DNA from: Sinorhizobium mexicanum
Lineage (GTDB): Bacteria > Pseudomonadota > Alphaproteobacteria > Rhizobiales > Rhizobiaceae
Assembly: GCF_013488225.1 (NCBI RefSeq)
Contig: NZ_CP041241.1
Location: 1,612,001 to 1,676,000 of the forward strand
Direction: 5' to 3'
Length of the DNA: 64,000 nt
The stretch's first letter is position 1. Each line of letters begins with the position of its first letter. The notes beneath the pieces are model-generated. The model made no database searches and was not told the origin of the DNA. It worked only from the letters and a program-made list of their open reading frames with translations. The translations under genes and the position numbers were made by a program. Positions 37,749 through 46,126 of this stretch are shown piece after piece.

Positions 37749-38717
37749 TTATGAGAACGGGCAAATGCCGTTCGTCAGCACGTCGGCACACCGCGTCGAC
37801 CGGCGGAAATCGTCGTAGTAAAGCGTCCAGTCGGTCGTGTCTGCCGCCCGATAAGGCCCGAACTTGAAGTACTGATTCTGGCCGAGCCCCTTATCCGCAT
37901 GGCCGATGTGTCCCTTCACAGTAATCACCGGCTGACCATTGGCAAACAGCTCGATATGTCCGGACCCGTCGGGACCCGGCTTGGTAAAGACAGCGAAGTC
38001 GATCCAGCCGGACTTCGGATCGGGAAGGGGATTGCCATGATTGGTGACGGTAACCCCGGTTGTGCATGAATTGAAGAGCCGGCCATCTTCCGGCTTCCAG
38101 TTTGCATCGGCCGCGACCAGCATGCGCATCTGATTGAGTTCGGGCCGCAGCCAGACGGGAACCTCTCCCGGCGCGCAGCGCGCCGCCACGCCCGCCGGGC
38201 CGGTCGACGCAGGCGGCAGATAATTGGTCTCAACGGTAACGAAGAGCTTACCCAGACTCATGCGGAACGCCAGAAAGGGGCTGAAGTCCCCGTTAGCGCC
38301 GTTGTCAATTTCGCGTTTCCATTGCGCAATGAGGTAGCGATGGTCCCCACTCGGGACCGGATCGGCGAACTTGACCGAAAAGCCGTACCAGACGCCCTTG
38401 TCGTAAGGCACGCGCAACGCGGTCTTCTCCCAGATCTCCGCCCGCTCGCTGCACCCGTCGTCCGACGGCGGGCATTTCGGCACGATGGACAGTTTCAGAC
38501 CGCCATTTCCGGTGCGTTTGACGTCGCTCTGGAACACATAGGAACCGGCGCTTTGTTCGAAGTTGTCACGATAGTAGAGCCCGCCTTCGGGGGCGAAATC
38601 CTTCCCCTCGAACCCGTCGACCAGCGTCGGTCCCGGGGTCGGTTGCTGTTCCGTCGATTGGGCATGCGCAACGCTTGTCGCAGCAAGGGCTGCGGCCAGA
38701 AAAACCACGCGGAACAT
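37749..38717 (-). CDS. Secreted polysaccharide lyase, heparin-lyase-I-like fold
   Basis: The product is 322 residues with a Sec signal peptide (MFRVVFLAAALAATSVAHA). The rest resembles the Polysacc_lyase family (PF14099): GGLKLSIVPK, ERAEIWEK, YGFSVKFADP, LIAQWKREIDNG and IELFANGQPVI, a concanavalin-like beta-jelly roll. Such proteins cleave uronate-containing polysaccharide, outside the cytoplasm. It may trim the polysaccharide made by nearby genes, or attack plant or other polymers; the sequence does not decide. It starts 32 bases after the cyclase gene ends and may be co-transcribed with it. Confidence 0.8.
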   Translation of the reverse strand: MFRVVFLAAALAATSVAHAQSTEQQPTPGPTLVDGFEGKDFAPEGGLYYRDNFEQSAGSYVFQSDVKRTGNGGLKLSIVPKCPPSDDGCSERAEIWEKTALRVPYDKGVWYGFSVKFADPVPSGDHRYLIAQWKREIDNGANGDFSPFLAFRMSLGKLFVTVETNYLPPASTGPAGVAARCAPGEVPVWLRPELNQMRMLVAADANWKPEDGRLFNSCTTGVTVTNHGNPLPDPKSGWIDFAVFTKPGPDGSGHIELFANGQPVITVKGHIGHADKGLGQNQYFKFGPYRAADTTDWTLYYDDFRRSTRCADVLTNGICPFS

Positions 38718-38749
38718 CGAACCTCCTTAAACCAAGCAATCTTGTCGAG

Positions 38750-40099
38750 CTATTGCAGCATCTTGTCGATGAGGCCGCGTGGCCCCGGCGACTGCTTCGT
38801 ATTGCGATAGAGCAACATGACATGCTCCGCCTCGGAAAGTCCATCCTGAGTTGCATCGTCGGCGCGCTCCTCCGCGATCGCCGCAAGCGCCGCATCCTTG
38901 GGATAGAGGATGGTGAACTTCTGCCGGACGCCGCGCAATTTCTCCTGTCCGAGCGTCGCCCAATCGCCGCCGCAATAATTGACGAAGGCCTCGCTTGCGA
39001 CGACGTTGTGGGCGTATTTCTTCGTCAGGTTCTGCAGTCGCTGCACCTCGTTCACCGCCGAGCCAAAGACCGAAAAGGTCAGCCGGTCGCGAAGCCCGAC
39101 ATTGCCGAACATGACGTTGCCGACATGGAGGCCAATTCCATAGCCGATCGGATCACGCCCCTGTTTCTTTCTTTCCGCGTTCAGCGCCGCCACACGCGCC
39201 GTCGCCGCGCTCACCGCCGCGAGCGCCTCGCGGCTGGCAATTTCCGACGGCTCCTTGTGACGGCCGCATGGGTAGACGGCGATGAACCCGTCTCCAACGA
39301 AGCTCAGGATCTGCCCACCGTTTCGATTGAACGGCGTCGCGATCGCATCGAAGAAACCGTTGAGCGTCTCGATATAGGCCTGGCGACCCTCCTTCTCCGC
39401 GAGCATGGTCGATCCCCGCATGTCCGCCATCACCAGGACGGCGCGAACCGTCTCGCCGTCGCCGCGCCGCACCTGCCCGCTCATCACGCGCCGTCCGGCA
39501 TTGGCGCCGAGATACGTCGTCAGCATGTTGTCGGCGAGCTTGCCGAGTACGGCGACCTTGGCCGCAACCGCCAGATGGTTCTGAAGCTTGAGCAGCGCCG
39601 CGATCACGTCGTCGGTGAAGCCGCCATGGCGATCCGTCGTCCAGGACCCCACCATTCCGTGCTCGGAGTCGGTCCCGAGCGGCTGCATGAAGGCCAGATA
39701 ATCGGTGGCCCCGTGCTCCTTCAGTTCATCGAAAATCGGAAACTCCGAGGGCTCCGACAGATCAATGCGCCGCCTCACGTGGTCGAGGTTGTTGTTGAGC
39801 AGATAATAGTAGGGGCTGCGCAGAAACCGGTCAGGATTGAGAGCCAGTTCCTCATGACGCAAACCGCTGACCTCGACGCCCTTGCCGCGCCACCAGGTAA
39901 AACCGAGCGCGTCATAGAGCGGATGGAGCATCGAGAAGGATAGATGGACGCGCATGAGCGGCAGGCCGGCGGCGGCCAACCGTTCGCAGAAGCCTCGCAC
40001 GAGGGTCTCGAGCGTCTCGTCGCTCAAGGAGGCTCGCATGAGCCAGGCTGCGACCTTGTCCAGAAGAATCTCGGAAACGCTGTTGTTGATCGGGCCCAT
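38750..40099 (-). CDS. Class III adenylate/guanylate cyclase-like protein
   Basis: ATG 40099 with GAGGA 5 bases upstream gives 449 residues; a GTG at 40132 is also possible. The N-terminal ~210 residues are a family-specific sensor region typical of rhizobial cyclases (LSFSMLHPLYDALGFTWWR). The catalytic domain has the two metal aspartates D226 (MADMRGST) and D270 (FVGDGF), 44 apart as in active class III enzymes, and the GIGLHVGNVMFGNVG strand. It should make cAMP or cGMP from ATP or GTP. The regulated target is unknown, but a CNBD protein is encoded at 23631-24128. Confidence 0.9.
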   Translation of the reverse strand: MGPINNSVSEILLDKVAAWLMRASLSDETLETLVRGFCERLAAAGLPLMRVHLSFSMLHPLYDALGFTWWRGKGVEVSGLRHEELALNPDRFLRSPYYYLLNNNLDHVRRRIDLSEPSEFPIFDELKEHGATDYLAFMQPLGTDSEHGMVGSWTTDRHGGFTDDVIAALLKLQNHLAVAAKVAVLGKLADNMLTTYLGANAGRRVMSGQVRRGDGETVRAVLVMADMRGSTMLAEKEGRQAYIETLNGFFDAIATPFNRNGGQILSFVGDGFIAVYPCGRHKEPSEIASREALAAVSAATARVAALNAERKKQGRDPIGYGIGLHVGNVMFGNVGLRDRLTFSVFGSAVNEVQRLQNLTKKYAHNVVASEAFVNYCGGDWATLGQEKLRGVRQKFTILYPKDAALAAIAEERADDATQDGLSEAEHVMLLYRNTKQSPGPRGLIDKMLQ

Positions 40100-40491
40100 G
40101 GCATTCCTCACTATCGGCATGACGGTCAACACCGACGGCTATCGCGCGGGCCCTGCAATCAAGGCCGCGTCCACCTGTGATGCCCGTTGTAACGAACGGC
40201 GTCTGCCGCGCCTGGCGGCAGTTGTTGCGGCGATTGAATCGCAGCATCTTCTTGCCTGGAGATATTCACCGGCGGGCGCGATTTCCAGAGACGTTCGAAA
40301 TTTTTGATCATGCATCGATGGTACACGGGATTGATCGCATAATTGCAATCCTGCAATTGTTGGGGTCGCCCGCGACGCGTCGGCCCTGCGCTTGACTTGC
40401 GACGCCTTTCTCGCCAACAAAACGGCGACATTTTCCGGCAATCGGGATCGTCGCAATCGCCCGCCCTGCCCCTGACAGATGGAACCCTATC
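40100..40491. other. Divergent promoter region, no gene seen
   Basis: The 392 bp between the cyclase (minus) and the UDP-sugar dehydrogenase (plus) holds an AT-rich dyad listed at 40341-40358. Frames in it overlap other genes or lack homology. Confidence 0.5.
40341..40358. promoter_or_regulatory. Possible operator in divergent promoter region
   Basis: AATTGCA and TGCAATT form a perfect 7-base dyad around ATCC, in a locally AT-rich stretch about 135-150 bases upstream of the UDP-sugar dehydrogenase start. The binding protein is unknown. Confidence 0.4.
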
Positions 40492-41829
40492 TTGACCTCC
40501 CTTCCTCACGACAGGCTGCTTGAATCGATCAAAGCGCGCCAGGCACGCGTCGGCGTCATCGGCCTCGGCTATGTCGGCCTGCCGCTCGCCGTCGCGGTGG
40601 CACGCTCCGGTTTTCCGGTGGCGGGTTTCGACATCGATCCCGCGAAGATCGTCGCCCTGGATGACGGCCGATCCTATATCGAGGCGGTGACCGATGAGGC
40701 GCTTGGCCGTGAGATAGCCGCGGGCCGGTTCCGCTCGACGACCGACTTCTCCGATCTTGCCCTGTGCGACGTGATCGTCATCTGCGTGCCGACGCCTTTG
40801 ACCAAACATCGCGATCCCGACCTCTCGTTCGTGGAAGGAACGGCACGCTCGATCGCCGCCACGCTGAGGCCCGGCCAGCTCGTCGTTCTCGAATCAACCA
40901 CCTATCCCGGCACCACCGACGGCATTGTCCGTTCGATCCTGGAAGAGACGGGGCTGAAGTCCGGCGAGGACTTCTTCGTCGGCTTTTCGCCGGAGCGCGA
41001 AGACCCGGGCAACCGCGCCTTTGAAACCGCGAGCATCCCGAAGATCGTCGCCGGTGACGGCGCGCGGGCGGCGGCCCTGATGCAGCAGTTCTACGGCGCC
41101 GTGATCAAGACCGTCGTCCCGGTCTCCTCGAACGCCACGGCCGAAGCCGTCAAGCTCACCGAAAACATCTTCCGGGCCGTCAACATTGCCCTCGTCAACG
41201 AGCTCAAGGTCGTCTACGAGGCCATGGGGATCGACATCTGGGAAGTCATCGAAGCGGCCAAGACGAAGCCGTTCGGCTACATGCCCTTCTACCCGGGACC
41301 GGGACTCGGCGGCCATTGCATCCCGATCGACCCTTTCTACCTCACCTGGAAATCCCGCGAATACGAACTGCCGACCCGTTTCATCGAACTCGCCGGGGAA
41401 ATCAATTCGGCGATGCCGCGCCACGTCGTTAGCCGGCTCGCCGAGGCACTCGACAGGCGGCAGGGCAAGGCGCTCAGCCGCTCGAACGTTCTCGTCATTG
41501 GTCTCGCCTACAAAAAGAACGTGCCCGACATTCGCGAAAGCCCCTCTCTCAGGCTGATCGAGCTCATCGAGGAGCGCGGCGGCAGCGCTGCCTTCTATGA
41601 CCCGCATGTCGAAGAGATCCCTTCGACCCGCGAGCATCTCGCCTTGAGGGGCCGGCGATCGATCCCCTTCGACGCGGAAAGCGTGCGCCGGTACGATGCC
41701 GTGCTTATCGCGACCGACCATGACGGGATCGACTACAAGTCCCTGGCGGATTGGGCGCCCCTGATCGTCGATACGCGCAACGTTTTTGCCCGGCTCGGCA
41801 TCGTTGCTGACCACGTTGTCAAGGCCTGA
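40492..41829 (+). CDS. UDP-N-acetylglucosamine 6-dehydrogenase-like (WbpA/TviB group)
   Basis: The product is 445 residues and starts with TTG at 40492; no ATG fits the family start, and VGVIGLGYVGLPLAVAVA must be preceded by about 20 residues as in homologues. Present are the NAD fold, TKHRDPDLSFVEGTA, SPEREDPGNR, the catalytic-Cys block GPGLGGHCIPIDPFYL and the C-terminal UDP-binding VLVIGLAYKKNVPDIRESPS. The GHCIPIDPFYL form is that of UDP-GlcNAc/GalNAc dehydrogenases rather than UDP-glucose dehydrogenase, so the product is probably a HexNAc uronate. It would feed amino-uronate units to the nearby polysaccharide genes. Confidence 0.9.
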   Translation: MTSLPHDRLLESIKARQARVGVIGLGYVGLPLAVAVARSGFPVAGFDIDPAKIVALDDGRSYIEAVTDEALGREIAAGRFRSTTDFSDLALCDVIVICVPTPLTKHRDPDLSFVEGTARSIAATLRPGQLVVLESTTYPGTTDGIVRSILEETGLKSGEDFFVGFSPEREDPGNRAFETASIPKIVAGDGARAAALMQQFYGAVIKTVVPVSSNATAEAVKLTENIFRAVNIALVNELKVVYEAMGIDIWEVIEAAKTKPFGYMPFYPGPGLGGHCIPIDPFYLTWKSREYELPTRFIELAGEINSAMPRHVVSRLAEALDRRQGKALSRSNVLVIGLAYKKNVPDIRESPSLRLIELIEERGGSAAFYDPHVEEIPSTREHLALRGRRSIPFDAESVRRYDAVLIATDHDGIDYKSLADWAPLIVDTRNVFARLGIVADHVVKA

Positions 41830-41855
41830 CCTCCGTTGCGAGCGGTCGGGCGCCT

Positions 41856-43082
41856 TCAGCCAACCGGGGCGAACGCCGCCTTGAGATTTTTTGCCGCCAT
41901 GGCGTAGCCGCCGGCTGCTCCGTCGATGAAATGCACGTGATCGCGGCTCATGGCCGCCGGTACGATACAGGTCATCAGCGCGGAATCCTGCTGATGCAGC
42001 CCATAGCTGGAGACGCCGGCCTCGGCAGCCCTCTTCAGCCGTTCCTCGATCTGGCGCAGCCGCTCGATGCCGATATCGATCGTCATCTTCAGCCCGTCGT
42101 CAAATTTGCGGAAATCGGAGTTTCTGACCAGGTCGCGCTTGTATTGCGTGGTATCGAACTTGCCTATGTTCCAACCTAGCTTGAAGCACACGAACAGCAT
42201 CAGGCTCTGCAGGGTGATCCAAGACCAGGCGATAAGGCGTCGGCCTTTCCGCGCCACGGCGCGCGATTCGACTGCAACCCCTTGCATCGAGAGCCGAGGC
42301 TTGGGACCGTTTTCCGGCACCGGATGCCCGCCTCGTTCCTCGCCTTCGGCCAATGCCACGATGTCGCCGACAAGTGCCTGGAATTCCGGACCATTGCCAA
42401 GCAGGCCCGGGACAGCAATGATCGAGACGATTGCCCCGTGGCGGGAGACAATCGGATTCCAACGACAGGACAGCCCCGTCAGATCCGGCCTGCTTCCGGC
42501 CGCCGCGGCCTCGATCTGGTAGCGCCCGGCCTTCATTTCCGCCTCTGCCCAACTGGCACCGCCGCCGGAAAACATCGCGTAGGAGACCTCCTCGCTCGCC
42601 TTGAAGCGCGCGACGCGCATGTCGCGCCCGCTGGCGCGGATGTCGGCGACCGGAACAAGGGCTGCCCGCAGTTCGAGGCCAAGCTCTTCCGCGACCCAGG
42701 TCTTCGCGGCGGCCAATGCTGCGCGCGCCTTAGGCGCCATTGATACGGGTATTGCCGCAAGCGCCCCGTCGCCTCCGAAAACGAAAGGCAAGTTTCTTTC
42801 GCCAAGCGCATTCATCAACGCCGATATGACGCTTGCGCCCGCCATGTTGACGCTCTTGTAACGACCCTCCGCAATGGCGCTGGTCGAATCGACGATGTCC
42901 GCGACCGCCAGCACCCATCCATCCGGCAAGGGCCGATAGTTGGCCTCGTCGGCAACCCCCTCGAATGCCTCGAAAAGGGGCAGGCTGTCGTAGAACTGCA
43001 TACCAGTTGCCTGCGCCATGACCGCGTCCAACCTTTCCGACTTTAGCCCAATGCGCCCGGGAATCGCTTTATTCTTCTTCAC
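41856..43082 (-). CDS. DUF3095 family protein with class III cyclase-like active-site residues
   Basis: The product is 408 residues from GTG 43082; ATGs at 43019 and 43001 are alternatives, as the conserved part begins MQFYDSLPLFEAF. Family members carry the unnamed DUF3095 domain. The segment LAVADIVDSTSAI followed by PFVFGGDGA puts D62 and D105 43 residues apart, matching the two metal-binding aspartates of class III nucleotide cyclases (44 apart in the neighbour at 38750). The rest differs from classical cyclases, and a hydrophobic segment lies near residues 285-300. Cyclase activity is inference. It is divergent from the MBL-fold hydrolase at 43275. Confidence 0.8.
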   Translation of the reverse strand: MKKNKAIPGRIGLKSERLDAVMAQATGMQFYDSLPLFEAFEGVADEANYRPLPDGWVLAVADIVDSTSAIAEGRYKSVNMAGASVISALMNALGERNLPFVFGGDGALAAIPVSMAPKARAALAAAKTWVAEELGLELRAALVPVADIRASGRDMRVARFKASEEVSYAMFSGGGASWAEAEMKAGRYQIEAAAAGSRPDLTGLSCRWNPIVSRHGAIVSIIAVPGLLGNGPEFQALVGDIVALAEGEERGGHPVPENGPKPRLSMQGVAVESRAVARKGRRLIAWSWITLQSLMLFVCFKLGWNIGKFDTTQYKRDLVRNSDFRKFDDGLKMTIDIGIERLRQIEERLKRAAEAGVSSYGLHQQDSALMTCIVPAAMSRDHVHFIDGAAGGYAMAAKNLKAAFAPVG

Positions 43083-43274
43083 TGCGCTCTAAATCACGTT
43101 AGATCGGAAGATAAAGTTTCAAAACAGCCTTTGGAGAGCATGACTTAGAAATAAAGCAACCCCTACAATCTAATTGGACCTTATGCCGTTGCAGGACCCT
43201 TATGATCTGTGCTTGTCTAAGGAAATGCACGCAGGCAAAAGCGCCGAGGCGAGCAGGACGAAGCCAAAACGGGA

Positions 43275-44105
43275 ATGCAGGAAAACACCTTTCGAGTGCG
43301 GTTCTGGGGAGTGCGAGGTAGTTTGCCGGTATCCGGCGAACAATTTCTACGCTATGGAGGCAATACACCCTGCATCGAAGTCCGTTGCGGCAGCGAAGTC
43401 CTGCTCTTCGACGCCGGCTCAGGATTGCGCGAAGCCGGCGTGGCGCTCACATTGGAGGGCGTCTCGGCATTCGACCTCTTCTTCACGCATAGCCACTACG
43501 ATCACATCATCGGCCTCCCCTATTTCAAACCGATCTATAATTGCAGCACGGCCGTACGTTTCTGGTCCGGTCATCTTTACGGCCGGATGAGCACCAAGCG
43601 AATGGTCGGCGAGTTCATGCGGCCGCCATGGTTCCCGGTCGATACCGGCATCTGTCAGGCGAGCATGGAGACCGTCGACTTCCGCCCGGGAGACGCGCTC
43701 GCACCCCGCAAGGGAGTTACCATCCGCACGACGAGCCTCAATCACCCGGGCGGGTGCGTGGGCTACAGGATCGACTGGGGCGGCCGGGCCGTCGCCCTGA
43801 TCTATGACACCGAACACGAGGCCGGCATTCTCGATCCCGCACTCCTGGAGTTCATCGCCGGCGCCGATCTTATGGTCTACGACTGCACCTATCTCGAGTC
43901 GGAAATGCCAACCTATCGAGGCTATGGGCACTCGACCGGAATGCACGGCGCCAAGCTGGCGCAAGCGGCCGGCGTGCGGCGCCTCGCAATGTTCCACCAC
44001 GATCCGTCACGGACGGATCTCGAGCTCGCGGCGATGGAACAGGAGGTGCAGGCCTTTTTCGACGGGGCCTTCGCAGCCCGCGACCACCAGATCATCGAGC
44101 TGTGA
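43275..44105 (+). CDS. MBL-fold metallo-hydrolase
   Basis: The product is 276 residues. It starts VRFWGVRGSLP and YGGNTPCIEVRCGSEVLLFDAGSG, and has the metal site THSHYDH with H72, H74, D76 and H77, then NHPGGCVGYRID, DTEHEAG and MYDCTYLE-like VYDCTYLESE. This subgroup of the metallo-beta-lactamase fold (COG1235-like) includes phosphodiesterases, among them some annotated as cyclic-nucleotide phosphodiesterases; the role here is open. It is the divergent neighbour of the cyclase-like DUF3095 gene, and its 3' end overlaps the deacetylase gene by 14 bases. Confidence 0.8.
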   Translation: MQENTFRVRFWGVRGSLPVSGEQFLRYGGNTPCIEVRCGSEVLLFDAGSGLREAGVALTLEGVSAFDLFFTHSHYDHIIGLPYFKPIYNCSTAVRFWSGHLYGRMSTKRMVGEFMRPPWFPVDTGICQASMETVDFRPGDALAPRKGVTIRTTSLNHPGGCVGYRIDWGGRAVALIYDTEHEAGILDPALLEFIAGADLMVYDCTYLESEMPTYRGYGHSTGMHGAKLAQAAGVRRLAMFHHDPSRTDLELAAMEQEVQAFFDGAFAARDHQIIEL

Positions 44106-44898
44106 GGTCGCCTCCCCTGCGCCAGCGGCAGGCGGGGTGGACGGCGGTGAGCTCGAACAATCGCGACAGAAACTGCCATACGCTCTCGTCATGGACCAGA
44201 TGGTGCGTGAGGATGCCGACCGTCTCCTCGTCGAGGTTCATCTCGTCCAGGCGCCTTACGATGTCGTGAATGATTTCCAGGTGATCCCGACAGCCGCGCG
44301 TTCCGTGCCAGTCCATCACGTCCACATGCGTGTTGACGAGGCTGAGACCGGGTCGGGGAAAAGCCGATGCGATCGAGCCGGTCTTCATGGTCTTTGCACC
44401 ATCCGGATTGCTCGAGCTCCTTTCGGCGCCGAAGACCGAAAGGGCCGTGAAGCCGATGTCGGGCAGCCCCGCGAGAAGCCCTGGATCTATCCGGTTCCAT
44501 GGCGGGACGAGAAGCGGAACGAAAGAGGACGGATGGAGCGCGCTGAGACGGGAGTACCCCTTGTCCAGTTCGTCGAGAACGACCTCTCGCGGCCGGTGGC
44601 CGCCAAGCTCCTGCCTTTTTTCCGCCGGCGGCGCATGATTTTGATGCGTCCAGCCGTGAACGGCAATGCTGATATCGTCACGGCTGGCGAGGTAGTGCGA
44701 GAGCTCGCCGCTCGTGTGCGCCGGGATAACGGCCAAGGTGATCGGCACGGAAAAACGATCCGCCAATTCCACCAGCCGGTCGAGCGCCCCCGTCGGCGCA
44801 ACGGCATCGTCGTCGCGCAGCCAGAAATCGGCGCGCCGCCCGGCCGCGCGCAAACGATCCAGCCTGTCGACTATCGGCTGCCAGATCGACATGTCCAT
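44092..44898 (-). CDS. Polysaccharide deacetylase-like protein (NodB homology)
   Basis: The product is 268 residues; M3 is an alternative start. Carbohydrate-esterase family 4 motifs are partly kept: FWLRDDDAV (motif 1), VHGWTHQNHAP (motif 2, H-x3-H-like), LVPPWNR (motif 3) and VLTHHLVHD-like GILTHHLVHDESVW (motif 5). It would remove N- or O-acetyl groups from a polysaccharide or lipid-linked sugar. It has no signal peptide, so it would act on a cytoplasmic intermediate. Its ATG shares one base with the stop of the GT4 gene upstream (TAATG), so the two are coupled. Confidence 0.82.
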   Translation of the reverse strand: MDMSIWQPIVDRLDRLRAAGRRADFWLRDDDAVAPTGALDRLVELADRFSVPITLAVIPAHTSGELSHYLASRDDISIAVHGWTHQNHAPPAEKRQELGGHRPREVVLDELDKGYSRLSALHPSSFVPLLVPPWNRIDPGLLAGLPDIGFTALSVFGAERSSSNPDGAKTMKTGSIASAFPRPGLSLVNTHVDVMDWHGTRGCRDHLEIIHDIVRRLDEMNLDEETVGILTHHLVHDESVWQFLSRLFELTAVHPACRWRRGGDLTAR

Positions 44899-45995
44899 TA
44901 TGCCGCCCCCTTCACGAAATCCTTGAAGATCTCGCCAAGGCGCATTGCGGCCGCCTGCAACGAGCGTTGTTCGACAACGAAGCGGCGCGCGCTTGCACCA
45001 AACCGGGCGCGCAGGCCCCCGTCGCTGATGAGGCGCCGGATCGCCGCAGCGAACAGCTCGACATCACCCGCCTCCGTCAACAGTCCCGTTTCTCGGTCCC
45101 TGACCACTTCCGGGACGCCGGCAGTTCGTTGCGCGACGACCGGCAGGCCGGCCGCCTGCGCCTCCAGATAGGAGAGGCCATAAGCCTCGCCGCAGCCCGG
45201 CCAGACATAGACATCGCCGCGCGCAAGAATCTCGGCGATCGCGCCGGGCTCTTTCTCGCCGAGCCAATCCAGCCTCTCGGCGGGAAGTCCGGCGAAGGCT
45301 TCCTGCACTTCTGCCCGGGCCGGGCCATCGCCGACGATCGACATTCTCCAGGGCAGATCGACCACGAGCGCCAGAGCCTTGGCGAGCATCCGGTAGCTCT
45401 CCATCTTGTCGCCCGGCCGCATCATCGCCACGGCCAGTAGCCGGCACATGTCGGCATCGGCTTGTCGAGGTTCGTGAAACGGCGCCACGTCTATGAAGGG
45501 TGCGAGCATCGCATATCGGCCACCCGGGATGGCCTCTTCCAGCCCTTCGCGGTCGCGCTGCGTAAAGCAGATGTTGACTGCGGCATGCCTGGCGCCGGCC
45601 GCAACTTCATCCTGGGCCGGCTTCCTGGCGCCCACGTTGCGCCGGTACGAGTAGGAGCTTTCGGCGGTCACGTAGGGAATGGAAAATTCCGCTGAAATGC
45701 GGGGACCGATGAGGTCCGGCGCCTTGTAGTAGGGATGGTAGCAGAACCACGTGTCGGGTGGCCCCTCGGTGCGCCAGAGGCGTCGAAGGCGGCGAACCTC
45801 GAGATCGGCTTCCGTTCGAAGCGACGAAAGTTGCTCGTCGGATGCCTCGCGTGAAAAGCTGCGCAGTTGCGATGCGATGCCGATGTCATGACCGCCCAGC
45901 CGAAGCGCCTCGATCAGCAGGCGCGCCATCTGCCTGTCACCGGAAGGGACGGGATGATCAGGCGATTTCAAAGGCGCGTAAAAGGCGATCTTCAT
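44898..45995 (-). CDS. Glycosyltransferase family 4
   Basis: The product is 365 residues. It begins MKIAFYAPLKSPDHPVPSGDRQMARLL, a GT4 acceptor-domain start, and the C-terminal domain has MSIVGDGPARAEVQEAF, WPGCGEAYGLSYLEAQAAGLPVVA and GVPEVVRDRETGLL, the donor-binding signature with the E-x7-E pattern. It should add one sugar during synthesis of a surface glycan. It is coupled to the deacetylase gene, which suggests that the added sugar is N-acetylated and then deacetylated. Confidence 0.9.
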   Translation of the reverse strand: MKIAFYAPLKSPDHPVPSGDRQMARLLIEALRLGGHDIGIASQLRSFSREASDEQLSSLRTEADLEVRRLRRLWRTEGPPDTWFCYHPYYKAPDLIGPRISAEFSIPYVTAESSYSYRRNVGARKPAQDEVAAGARHAAVNICFTQRDREGLEEAIPGGRYAMLAPFIDVAPFHEPRQADADMCRLLAVAMMRPGDKMESYRMLAKALALVVDLPWRMSIVGDGPARAEVQEAFAGLPAERLDWLGEKEPGAIAEILARGDVYVWPGCGEAYGLSYLEAQAAGLPVVAQRTAGVPEVVRDRETGLLTEAGDVELFAAAIRRLISDGGLRARFGASARRFVVEQRSLQAAAMRLGEIFKDFVKGAA

Positions 45996-46126
45996 TCGAC
46001 GCGAGCTATCCCGCCTCCGCGATCGGATGTCAACCTACGTCGGAACGGGCTGCGCAGCGGCTGGCATTATCGACACGTGCACGGGCTCGAAGGCCGTGAG
46101 CGGCTCTCGTTCCGCGTTGTCGCGGC

